Virus record (IMG/VR): IMGVR_UViG_3300017528_000110
Location: 1 to 46,355 of that record
Direction: 5' to 3' (one strand)
From: a virus
DNA length: 46,355 nucleotides
Of the stretch, positions 23,821 to 31,005 are shown one piece after another. The position numbers and the translations under genes are program-made. The notes under the pieces are model-generated. The model worked only from the letters and a program-made list of their open reading frames with translations. It did no database searches and had not been told where the DNA came from. Every line of letters begins with the position of its first letter. Positions within the stretch are counted from its first letter, which is position 1.

Positions 23821-24416
23821 GGCAACTTCTCGCTGCTGAACTTGAGCGACTTCAGCTCGTACAGGTTCAGCATAATGTTGGAGAATTCGACGCTGTCGTC
23901 GTCGAAGCGGCAGGGAAAATAAAAAAAGCCGGTCCAGTCGACTTGCGCGCCGGCACCGATCGGGGCGCCGAACGTGATCTTCCCGTAGTTGTCGACCGTA
24001 TAGCCGGTCGTCGCGACGCCGTTGATACGGACTTGGCTGATCGACGGACAGAAGATCGGTTCGGTAAATCCGCCGAACGTCCGTGCCAGCTGAAACGCCA
24101 TCGATGAGCCGTCGCCGGTACCGAAGACGTTCTGCGTCACGACGTTGTCGTTCGGATCGAGATATCGGAACAGACCGACGCCGCCGGCCATCGAGTTGAA
24201 GAACCCGGCGAGCTGCTGCATTTCCAGATACGCCGCGCCGGAGCGCAGAAAGCCGTCGCCGGCGAACGACAGCTCGAACGAATAGGTCGGATAAGTGCGG
24301 TTCGCCGAGCGGATACGCTTGCCGCTGACCGCGTCGGCCTTGTTCGTATCCCAAATCGGCCGCCGCGGCAGCGGGAACGCAACGCCCGGCAGAGCTGGCA
24401 AGATCGGCAGCGTCAC
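23817..24416 (-). CDS. DUF2460 distal tail protein, GTG start
   Basis: The GTG at 24416 lies one base after the previous stop (TAACGTG). The product has 199 residues. ALPGVAFPLPRRPIWDT and ANRTYPTYSFELSFAG, with FFNSMAGGVGLFRYLDPND and VDWTGFFYFPCRFDDDSVEFSN near the C-terminus, match DUF2460 (TIGR02217). These proteins form part of the distal tail in alphaproteobacterial siphophages and gene transfer agents. Gene order DUF2460 - DUF2163 - NlpC/P60 - hub is conserved. Confidence 0.85.
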   Translation of the reverse strand: MTLPILPALPGVAFPLPRRPIWDTNKADAVSGKRIRSANRTYPTYSFELSFAGDGFLRSGAAYLEMQQLAGFFNSMAGGVGLFRYLDPNDNVVTQNVFGTGDGSSMAFQLARTFGGFTEPIFCPSISQVRINGVATTGYTVDNYGKITFGAPIGAGAQVDWTGFFYFPCRFDDDSVEFSNIMLNLYELKSLKFSSEKLP

Positions 24417-24417
24417 G

Positions 24418-24636
24418 TTATTGGACCGAAGTGTCGACGTCGACCGTCACACGAGCGATCGCCGGCATCGGCGCCGTCTCGGGATCGGGATAGGCGTTTC
24501 TGACGTTCTCCATGGCGATGACCACGGCGAGATCAGGATCAGGGCAGCCGCAGCTGACGCTGATCGTCTGAAACGGCGTCGGCGAGACCGCGCCGTTCAC
24601 CAGCGAGAAAAATAGAACGATCCAATTGAACGTCAT
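24418..24636 (-). CDS. Small hypothetical late protein (72 aa)
   Basis: The gene lies between the tape measure and DUF2460 genes with almost no spacing. The product has a hydrophobic N-terminus (MTFNWIVLFFSLVNGAV), too weak to be sure of a membrane helix, and then Cys-Gly-Cys, several Asp and Pro, ending RVTVDVDTSVQ. The family is not recognised. Tight packing supports it as a real gene. Confidence 0.55.
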   Translation of the reverse strand: MTFNWIVLFFSLVNGAVSPTPFQTISVSCGCPDPDLAVVIAMENVRNAYPDPETAPMPAIARVTVDVDTSVQ

Positions 24637-24639
24637 GTT

Positions 24640-26640
24640 TCACCCGTGCGTGCTGGGGTTGGCGACCATGTGGCCGTTCAGCGCTTTGCTGATCGCTCCG
24701 GCGTGCCTCGTGACGACGCGCATGACGTCGGCGCCGTCCATCGCGAAGATGTTCAGCGAGCCGCCGCCACCGCCGGCAAAGCCCTCGCTCATGCGTCGGA
24801 ACGTCTCGGCGGCTCTCGCCGGCAGAACCGTTTCGCCCTTATGCAGAAGCCACGGGCTCGTTCCGGGGATATTCCAGGCGCCGCTTTCGGCCTGGGGAAT
24901 GGGTGCGGCCGCGAAAGCCGCAGCCCCCGCGGCAGTCGCGGCCGCTGCCGTCGCGCCAGCTGCCGGCGCGTACGGACCGATGATCGGTGCCATATAGGCT
25001 GACACCGCTGCAAACACTTGCGCCGTCGACGCGGCAATCATTTTGAAGATACCGGTGAGATCGAACCCCTTGAACAGATCGCCCATCACCTTCGCGAGCT
25101 GCTCCACGATAACGATCTTCTCGAATTCCTTGATGATCGCGAGGATCAGATCGGCGGCGATATTCTTCATCGCCTGAGCCCAGGTCGTCGTTCTCGCGAG
25201 CAGCCCCTTAAGCTGGTTGTCCCACGCGCTCTGGATTACCGACAGATCGGTCGTCCACGATTTGATATCGGCTTGACGGCCCTCGTCGATGATCTTCTGC
25301 CGGTCCTTTTCGGCTTTCGCGACGATCAGCGTCTTCTCGTCCTCCAGTTTCTGGCGCTCGGCTTTCGTCAGTCCGCCGAGCGACAGTTCCTTATTGATCT
25401 CGCTGAGCTGGATTGCGACGCGCTGGTCGACCGCTTGCAGCATAAACGCGGTCTTCTGGTCTTCCGTCAGCTCGAACGTCTTGACGCCGGATGCCAGCTT
25501 TTCGCTGGTCTGCTGGTATTCGAGATCGGCGAGCCGGATGCGCGTCTGCGATGCCTGCATGGCAGCCGCGAGCGCGTCTTTCGCGCCCTCGGCGTTCATG
25601 GTGTCGACGTCGCGCTTGTGCTCTTCCGGATTGACCTCGACGTGCAGCGGGTTGCCGTAAATCTTGTTCAGCGTCTTGTTGTAGCTGTCGCCGATATTCT
25701 CCAGCGCTTCCGCCATCTTCTCGGCTTCCTCGATCGAAGCCCGGAACGTGAAAACCTTGGCGACAAATCCGACGCCCTCGGCGAGTACTTGGAACGCGGC
25801 GACCAGCGTCGCGAAGACGAAGCCGAGCGCCTTGGCGACGTCGACGATAATCTGCATGACGCCGGCGAGAGCGCCGCCCTCTTCCGTCGCTTTCCGCAGC
25901 CACTGGACGAAGTCGGTCATGCTCGACGTAACGCCGTCGATCGTGCTCTTGAACCGTTCGAAGATCGTAATCCCCAGACCCTGCATCGACAGTCCGAGGA
26001 TCGTAAACGCTTGATTGCTCTCGGCGAGACCCTTCGCCGTGAGCTCTGACATTTCCGAACCGGTCTCGTGGATCGCCTGATGATATTTTTCGTAAGCCTC
26101 TTTGCCTTCGAGCAGCGCCGGGATCTGCTGAGCGACGCCGCGGCCGCCGAGCGTCATCAGCGCGGCCGTCAGGTTCATGCTCGGATTAAGCTTGCTGGCG
26201 GCTTCGCCCAGTTTATCGAAATACCTGTCTGCCGGCAGATTGATGAGGTCTTTCGCCGACAGCCCCAGCACCCGGAGCGCTTCGCTGACCGGAGTAATTC
26301 CGTCGCGGTTCGCGCGCTGAATATTGAGGTTCATGCGCTCCAGCGTCGTCATCAATCCTTCCATCGACGTTCCGGTGAGCGCGGCGATCCCCTTCATTTC
26401 GCCGATCTTCTCGGTCGAGACGCCGATCATGAGCGACATGCGCTCCGTCGTCTCGCCCAGCTCGGCCATGCTTTCGATGAATTCTTTGATCTCTTTGGCG
26501 GCGAAGCCGATACCGAACAGCTCGCCGACTTTCTGCGCCATCTCGCCCAGCTCGGCGAGCTGCTCTTTCACTTCGCCGACGCCGGCGACCAGCTCGGCGA
26601 TCCTCGCGCCGAAAATAATCGTTACGGTATCATCGGCCAT
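24640..26640 (-). CDS. Tail tape measure protein
   Basis: The product has 666 residues. The first half is coiled coil (VKEQLAELGEMAQKVGELFGIGFAAKEIKEFIESMAELGETTERM) with phage tape-measure repeats such as LMIGVSTEKIGEMKGIAALTGTSMEGLMTTLERM. A hydrophobic region (about 265-305: GVMQIIVDVAKALGFVFATLVAAFQVLAEGVGFVAKVF) may enter the membrane during ejection. The C-terminal part has an Ala-rich segment and the common end motif ESGAWNIPGTSPWLLHKGETVLPA...AETFRR. It is short for a tape measure, so a short flexible tail of roughly 100 nm is expected (about 1.5 angstrom per residue). It overlaps the end of the chaperone extension by 11 bases. Confidence 0.85.
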   Translation of the reverse strand: MADDTVTIIFGARIAELVAGVGEVKEQLAELGEMAQKVGELFGIGFAAKEIKEFIESMAELGETTERMSLMIGVSTEKIGEMKGIAALTGTSMEGLMTTLERMNLNIQRANRDGITPVSEALRVLGLSAKDLINLPADRYFDKLGEAASKLNPSMNLTAALMTLGGRGVAQQIPALLEGKEAYEKYHQAIHETGSEMSELTAKGLAESNQAFTILGLSMQGLGITIFERFKSTIDGVTSSMTDFVQWLRKATEEGGALAGVMQIIVDVAKALGFVFATLVAAFQVLAEGVGFVAKVFTFRASIEEAEKMAEALENIGDSYNKTLNKIYGNPLHVEVNPEEHKRDVDTMNAEGAKDALAAAMQASQTRIRLADLEYQQTSEKLASGVKTFELTEDQKTAFMLQAVDQRVAIQLSEINKELSLGGLTKAERQKLEDEKTLIVAKAEKDRQKIIDEGRQADIKSWTTDLSVIQSAWDNQLKGLLARTTTWAQAMKNIAADLILAIIKEFEKIVIVEQLAKVMGDLFKGFDLTGIFKMIAASTAQVFAAVSAYMAPIIGPYAPAAGATAAAATAAGAAAFAAAPIPQAESGAWNIPGTSPWLLHKGETVLPARAAETFRRMSEGFAGGGGGSLNIFAMDGADVMRVVTRHAGAISKALNGHMVANPSTHG

Positions 26641-26895
26641 GAGGAAGCCCCTGGAGCATGTCGCCGGAGATCAGAACGCCGCCGGTCTTGATGATAGCGT
26701 CTACCGCTTCCGACGTCATGTGCGTAACTCCGGCCGACGCTTCGCCGGCGGCGAGCGGCGGCTCGTATTCGACGAACGCGGCAACCAGCTTGTGAACCGG
26801 CGGGTTGCGCTTCCACGATCGGTATAGCGCCTCGAGCCGTGGCATAGTCAGCTGGTGAAGACAGTCGTTCCACGTCCAGCCGGTCGACGAGACTA
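26630..26895 (-). CDS. Tail assembly chaperone extension (GT-like), read by -1 frameshift
   Basis: This frame is -1 relative to the chaperone gene at 26893-27288 and stays open far upstream into it. Its conserved part reads RRRWDDIIADVVSSTGWTWNDCLHQLTMPRLEALYRSWKRNPPVHKLVAAFVEY. The Trp/Pro-rich, cysteine-poor pattern WTWxD...LTMPRLxALYRSWKRxPP matches second frames of phage tail assembly chaperones. There is no ATG, GTG or TTG in frame between the chaperone overlap and the ATG at 26845, which lies after the conserved start of the domain. Translation therefore probably reaches it by ribosomal frameshift, as in lambda G/GT. The 5' boundary given is the stop of the 0 frame; the real shift point is upstream. 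It ends 11 bases inside the tape measure start. Confidence 0.65.
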
Positions 26896-27288
26896 CGTCG
26901 GCGATGATGTCGTCCCAGCGTCGTCTGACTTCGGCGGGGCCGCCGAGACGTTCTCCGGCCCCGCCACTGGAGGGGACGGCTTTGACGCGAATTCCATTCC
27001 GGCCAGGGGCGCCAGCTCGACGATCGCCGCGACGGCTTCCGGAAGCGTGATCCGCATCTTCAGAAGCTTTTCCGTCGTCAGGGAAGGATCGACTTGCCGG
27101 AGAACGATACCGATCGCGTTGTACATCGCGAGCAGACTTGGCTTGTCCATCGCTCGCGGATTGAGCGTACCGAGCGCAGAAAGCGTGACGCTGAAGTCGA
27201 TGATGTTCTCGGCGTAAAGCGGCTCGACTTTGAATTCGGTACCGCCGAGCGTAATCCGCTCGGGAAGGGGCTTGGTTTCGTCCGACAT
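26893..27288 (-). CDS. Tail assembly chaperone (G-like)
   Basis: The start is the ATG at 27288 (MSDETKPLPERITLGG); an upstream start would add 14 residues without support. The product has 131 residues. PERITLGGTEFKVEPLYAENIIDFSVTLSALGTL and LRQVDPSLTTEKLLKMRITLPEAVAAIVELAPLAGM fit the tail chaperone layout: beta N-terminus, helical centre, Pro/Ser/Ala-rich tail. Its position between tail tube and tape measure genes is that of lambda gpG. Chaperones of this type coat the tape measure during tail assembly and are not in the virion. A minority product should continue into the -1 frame. Confidence 0.7.
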   Translation of the reverse strand: MSDETKPLPERITLGGTEFKVEPLYAENIIDFSVTLSALGTLNPRAMDKPSLLAMYNAIGIVLRQVDPSLTTEKLLKMRITLPEAVAAIVELAPLAGMEFASKPSPPVAGPENVSAAPPKSDDAGTTSSPT

Positions 27289-27339
27289 AGGGGCCTCTCG
27301 ATCACCGCCGGCAGCTGGCGGCGACCGCAAGCTACATCG

Positions 27340-28113
27340 TTACGAGACTTCCGGGTAGTAGAAGTTGACGACGCGGCCGGTGTTGTCGGCGAACAGCCCG
27401 AAGTCGAATTCGGGCATGATGTAGTCTTCAAGCTTTGCGGCCAGCGCGATCTTCGCGCCGACGCAGCCGAAGCAGCGGACGATAAACGGCTTCGACGTCG
27501 GCTGATTGAGGTTCGTGTAATAGTCCAGCTGGAACGTCGGCGTCGTGCCGATCGGCTGGTTTGTGACGTTCAGCGTCTGACCGGTCGCCTGGGTGTAGGC
27601 GTACGTGATCAGCATCGTCAGGCCGGTATCGCCAGCGGCAAAGATATATTTGCCCTTGTTGACGCCGGTTTCGGTGACGCTGTAGCTCTTGCCCGCAACT
27701 TCGGACCCGCCGGCGACGCGCTGGTACGGCAGACCGGTAGCGGCCGCGACGACGCCGAGATCGGCGTCGAACGTCCCCGAGTTGGTGACCGTGATCGTAA
27801 ACGGAGAGCCCGGGATCGGCTGGCTTTCGCCGACCGCCCAATTGATGTTTCCGGAGACGAACGACTGCCCGAAAAACACGTTGTTCCATGCGAGACCGGA
27901 CAGCGTCGCGCTCTTGAGCTTTCCGGTCGCCTTGACGGTACCGCGCGCAGTCACCAGCGGATACTGGTTCTGCCCGTACAGCTCTTTGATATTGCCGGAC
28001 AGATCGATCGACAGCTCGTTGACATAGCCGACGTTCACGGCGACGCCGTTCGCCAGATCGGTTCGGCGGACGATCGCGATGCCCGGACCGAACGCTGCAA
28101 CAGGGATTGACAT
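27340..28113 (-). CDS. Major tail tube protein
   Basis: The product has 257 residues with AAAGG upstream of the ATG. MSIPVAAFGPGIAIVRRTDLANGVAVNVGYVNELSIDLSGNIKELYGQNQYPLVTARGTVKATGKLKSATLSG is typical of tube proteins in this phage group. A central Ig-like stretch (PFTITVTNSGTFDADLGVVAAATGLPYQRV...GLTMLITYAY) is followed by LNVTNQPIGTTPTFQLDYYT. The gene precedes the chaperone/tape measure genes, as expected for the tube. It should be one of the most abundant virion proteins. Confidence 0.8.
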   Translation of the reverse strand: MSIPVAAFGPGIAIVRRTDLANGVAVNVGYVNELSIDLSGNIKELYGQNQYPLVTARGTVKATGKLKSATLSGLAWNNVFFGQSFVSGNINWAVGESQPIPGSPFTITVTNSGTFDADLGVVAAATGLPYQRVAGGSEVAGKSYSVTETGVNKGKYIFAAGDTGLTMLITYAYTQATGQTLNVTNQPIGTTPTFQLDYYTNLNQPTSKPFIVRCFGCVGAKIALAAKLEDYIMPEFDFGLFADNTGRVVNFYYPEVS

Positions 28114-28131
28114 GGCGCAGACCTTTCTTGG

Positions 28132-28689
28132 TTAGGGGACGAGAATTTTGACCGGTATCGTCTGCATCGCGAGACCGGTCGGATCGATATCGCCGGGGAT
28201 GCAATGCCCGTCGCCCTCGATCCACGCATACGTTACGAGACCGCCGAGCGTCGTACTGCCGACAGCCATGTCCATCCCGGAGAGATTGTGCGGCTCGGGA
28301 TCCATCGCCGCTTCGACCGCTTCGACCAGCGGGTGAAGATTGATCGCGCCGGTCGCCATGACCGGGCCGCCGGGCGTCAGCGCACCATCGCGCCAAGCGT
28401 ACAGAACGATCGTCCGGTAGAGCGTGCGCTTGCTCGGCGAACCGCGGTTGCCTTGCACCCATGTATCGCGGCCGCCGCCGAAGCCGACGCCATCGTACAG
28501 AAACAGCGCCGGCGATCGGATCGACTGCCGGCTGTCGCCGCTGTCGGTCGTCAGCATCTGGAGAAGGTCTTGGTACATGATGAACCGGCGCGAATACGTT
28601 TTGAACGTCGTACCGCACTGCGCCTCGAGCTGCGCCAGGAGCGCGTTCATGATCTGCTCGCGCGTCGTCGGTCCGGTCGGCAGCGTCAT
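28132..28689 (-). CDS. Tail terminator / head-tail protein candidate (185 aa)
   Basis: The gene lies directly upstream of the tube gene. The product (REQIMNALLAQLEAQCGTTFKTYSRRFIMYQDLLQM... SPALFLYDGVG, RTLYRTIVLYAWRDGA, INLHPLVEAVEAAMDPEP, LVTYAWIEGDGHCIPGDIDPTGLAMQTIPVKILVP) fits the pattern of tail terminator proteins: an N-terminal helix, then beta strands with a late IPVKILV strand. Tail terminators stop tube growth and attach to the connector. The assignment is mainly by order and pattern. Confidence 0.6.
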   Translation of the reverse strand: MTLPTGPTTREQIMNALLAQLEAQCGTTFKTYSRRFIMYQDLLQMLTTDSGDSRQSIRSPALFLYDGVGFGGGRDTWVQGNRGSPSKRTLYRTIVLYAWRDGALTPGGPVMATGAINLHPLVEAVEAAMDPEPHNLSGMDMAVGSTTLGGLVTYAWIEGDGHCIPGDIDPTGLAMQTIPVKILVP

Positions 28690-28697
28690 CTTTGCCT

Positions 28698-29180
28698 CTA
28701 ATCGTTGAACGCTTCCAAGACCGAGCGATTGAGGCGATCGGCGATCACCTTCTGCTCTTCGTCGAGCGTCGACTGCATATACGATCGGCCAGGGAAGCCC
28801 GGATGATTGACGCTCTTAAACGCGACGACGCGTCCGAGTTTTTCCCAGAAGAACACCAGCGCCGGCGCATTGCGCGCGACGATCAGATGCGGCTTCGATC
28901 CACTCTCCAACGTCTTTGCGACGACCGCCGGAAACTTGTTCGGATCGATGAACAGCCGGCCGTAAATCTCGTCCCTGTTCTCGACCATCTGCGCCGTTAG
29001 CGCCGGAAGCAGCCGCGTCGTCGTCTTGAAGAGCGCGCCGGGCGCCAGCTTGACGGCGACTTTGTCGCGGACGTAGCGCGTCAGATCGGGGATCGCCGTT
29101 CGAAGCTTCGACCGTAGCCGCTCGGGAAGTTTCTCGTACTTCGCGAGGACCTTGCCTTCGACGCTTACGGTGACGACCAT
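28698..29180 (-). CDS. HK97 gp10-like tail completion protein
   Basis: The start is ATG at 29180, sharing a base with the previous stop (TGATG). The 160-residue product contains LAKYEKLPERLRSKLRTAIPDLTRYVRDKVAVKLAPGALFKTTTRLLPALTAQM and the late NHPGFPGRSYMQSTLDEEQKVI, typical of gp10-like (HK97) head-tail joining proteins: an N-terminal helix pair, strands, then P-GRSY and a C-terminal helix. Such proteins join tail to connector. Confidence 0.75.
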   Translation of the reverse strand: MVVTVSVEGKVLAKYEKLPERLRSKLRTAIPDLTRYVRDKVAVKLAPGALFKTTTRLLPALTAQMVENRDEIYGRLFIDPNKFPAVVAKTLESGSKPHLIVARNAPALVFFWEKLGRVVAFKSVNHPGFPGRSYMQSTLDEEQKVIADRLNRSVLEAFND

Positions 29181-29395
29181 CAGCTTGCCCTGCTGATCGC
29201 GCGCTCGAACCCGGGCTCGCGCCGGCCGACAACGGCCGCGCGCGCGTCGAGCAGCGCCGTTTCTCTTATTGCCAGGGCGGCGGCGTCGATCAGAAAGCCG
29301 CGGCGATCGTAATCGCCGGCGCACGCGGCGGACCGTTGCCAGAAGCCGACGCGCTCGGCGCGGGTCTCGGCGATCATCTGGTCGAGGCGTTCCAT
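29180..29395 (-). CDS. Small helical protein of the connector region (71 aa)
   Basis: The gene begins three bases after the upstream stop and ends in TGATG overlap with the gp10-like gene. The product is basic and helical (MERLDQMIAETRAERVGFWQRSAACAGDYDRRGFLIDAAALAIRETALLDARAAVVGRREPGFERAIS). The family is not recognised. The tight coupling supports it being expressed with head-tail joining genes. Confidence 0.55.
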   Translation of the reverse strand: MERLDQMIAETRAERVGFWQRSAACAGDYDRRGFLIDAAALAIRETALLDARAAVVGRREPGFERAISRAS

Positions 29396-29397
29396 TG

Positions 29398-30216
29398 TCA
29401 GAAGTCCGGAAGCGGATCGTTGTCAAACGGCGGCGTCTCGGGTCCGCCGTCCGAGACTTGCAGATTGTCAGTCATACCGCGTGTGAACGCCGGCGTCACG
29501 CGGTCGGTGTTCAGCAGCTGACTGATCTTGTCGCTGACGCTGATACCGCCGGAGTAGCCGCCGGCGCCGGGGCCGCGCTGCGCGGCCATTGTCTCGAACT
29601 GACCGGCCATAACCAGATACGCCTTCGCGCGCTGGCTATAGTTCGTCTTCAGCTCTCCCTGGACGATATCGACCTGCCGCGAGAAGTTGGCCGCAATGAA
29701 CCGGCACGCTTCCGCGGCCGCGCCATAGACCGAATTCGGCCGCAGCGTGATCGCATAGTCGATTTCCTCGTCGAAGATCAGCTGATCGTTGTAGTTGACG
29801 TCGCCGACCTCGCGGCGGACTTGCATCCGAGCGCTGGTTGAAAGCTGCGTCGCGTCGTACGTCCACGTCGGCGCGCGGCCGACTGTCAGCTGACCGAGCG
29901 AGACCGTCGAGAGATTGCTTTGCGCGTCGGTCAAAACGACGCGGTGCAGATAGATGCCGGACAGCGGCGTCGTGTCAGCGCCGGCAAGATTGACTTGCAA
30001 TTGGCCGGTCGTTCCGCCGCCGATCAGAACGACGCCGCCGGTGGACTTCAGCTTCGTTAAAACCGGCGCAACGTCGGTCGTCTTGCGAACCGCGTCCCAT
30101 CTGATCTCGGTCACGGTCGAGATGTCGAGCGGAATTCCGTTTCCGTCGAAGACCGTGAAGACCGGCTGCGACGTATCGCCGGGGTACGTCGAGAAGTCCT
30201 GTCGGAATGCAGTCAT
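29398..30216 (-). CDS. Head-tail connector with N-terminal BppU-like domain
   Basis: The product has 272 residues. The first 120 (FRQDFSTYPGDTSQPVFTVFDGNGIPLDISTVTEIRWDAVRKT, GTTGQLQVNLAGADTTPLSGIYLHRVVLTDAQSNLSTVSLGQLTVGRAP) resemble the Ig-like BppU N-terminal domain used in baseplate or fibre proteins. Residues 130-220 (MQVRREVGDVNYNDQLIFDEEIDYAITLRPNSVYGAAAEACRFIAANFSRQVDIVQGELKTNYSQRAKAYLVMAGQFE) have the helical pattern of head-tail connector proteins of the gp6/gp15 type. The combination is unusual. The ATG overlaps the previous stop. Confidence 0.65.
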   Translation of the reverse strand: MTAFRQDFSTYPGDTSQPVFTVFDGNGIPLDISTVTEIRWDAVRKTTDVAPVLTKLKSTGGVVLIGGGTTGQLQVNLAGADTTPLSGIYLHRVVLTDAQSNLSTVSLGQLTVGRAPTWTYDATQLSTSARMQVRREVGDVNYNDQLIFDEEIDYAITLRPNSVYGAAAEACRFIAANFSRQVDIVQGELKTNYSQRAKAYLVMAGQFETMAAQRGPGAGGYSGGISVSDKISQLLNTDRVTPAFTRGMTDNLQVSDGGPETPPFDNDPLPDF

Positions 30217-30995
30217 GCTGCCCTCACGAGTATTCCGCTTGTCCGCCGGCGCCAGCCGACGACGGCGCTGCGCTTGATTGGATCACGCTTGCGGCCGCTC
30301 GGCATAACGATAAACCCCTTGACGGGCGTAGGCGGAGGATTAGTCGGCTGGAACGTGATGGCCCAAAACTGCGTATCGACAGTGCTGCTGCCGCCTAGGT
30401 TCGCCGTACCGTGAATTGACGCGTTTGACGACAACAATTGATGGCCGCCGAAGTCCCCAGTGGTCGGATATCCGGCCGGCGGACAATCCGCCGTCCAAGA
30501 GCCAAGCCCGGTCGTGCCGTCATAGTTAGAGTTACTTTGGCCGTAACTGACAGCGAGATCACTGGACGACGACAGCGTACCGGTCGCGCCGCTGTCTGCC
30601 TGATTGACGCCGTTCAGACCCTGCGTCGTCACCTTGTCGAAAATATACCCGCTGGCAGAGCCGAACTCCCAGATGACAAGTTCGCAGAATGAAAAATTCA
30701 AACTGGTCGTCACCGTAAATGTCTGCGCCCCCGCCGTCGGCGTAAGAAAGGCGGCGAACTGGGTCGTTGTACCGATGGGCGAATTAGTGACAAGGCCGGA
30801 ACTTCCCAACGTTGTTTCTTTGGTCTGCGCGTCGCTCTTGTCGTCACTGAAAGTGAAGGTGAAGGTGGGGTTGTTATTGATAGCAGCGACGGCAACGACA
30901 ATTGAATTTGCTGCAATTGGGTTGGTGAATACTGCCGAGAACGTATTCGTTACCGAGGTGGTGACGGCCTGCTTGTTTTGACGGAATGTGGGCAT
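30213..30995 (-). CDS. Beta-rich structural protein (260 aa), unknown
   Basis: The gene follows the large repeat protein. The product is Ser/Thr/Asn-rich and beta-repetitive (TSVTNTFSAVFTNPIAANSIVVAVAAINNNPTFTFTFSDDKSDAQTKETTLGSSG... AGAQTFTVTTSLNFSFCELVIWEFGS), as in virion decoration or fibre proteins, with a basic tail (GRKRDPIKRSAVVGWRRRTSGILVRAA). The coding DNA from about 30600 to 30950 looks poorer in GC than its surroundings, a possible sign of later acquisition. The family is not recognised. Confidence 0.6.
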   Translation of the reverse strand: MPTFRQNKQAVTTSVTNTFSAVFTNPIAANSIVVAVAAINNNPTFTFTFSDDKSDAQTKETTLGSSGLVTNSPIGTTTQFAAFLTPTAGAQTFTVTTSLNFSFCELVIWEFGSASGYIFDKVTTQGLNGVNQADSGATGTLSSSSDLAVSYGQSNSNYDGTTGLGSWTADCPPAGYPTTGDFGGHQLLSSNASIHGTANLGGSSTVDTQFWAITFQPTNPPPTPVKGFIVMPSGRKRDPIKRSAVVGWRRRTSGILVRAA

Positions 30996-31005
30996 GGGGC
31001 TCTAC

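Noticed and set aside
26622-26873. Frame on the - strand in the +1 register near the chaperone end
   Set aside because: Arg-rich translation without pattern; the -1 register carries the conserved chaperone extension instead.
26958-27073. Canonical slippery heptamer for the chaperone frameshift
   Set aside because: Only partial matches (GTCAAAG, GGAAAAG, GCGGGGC) are present; none fits X-XXY-YYZ, so no site is claimed.
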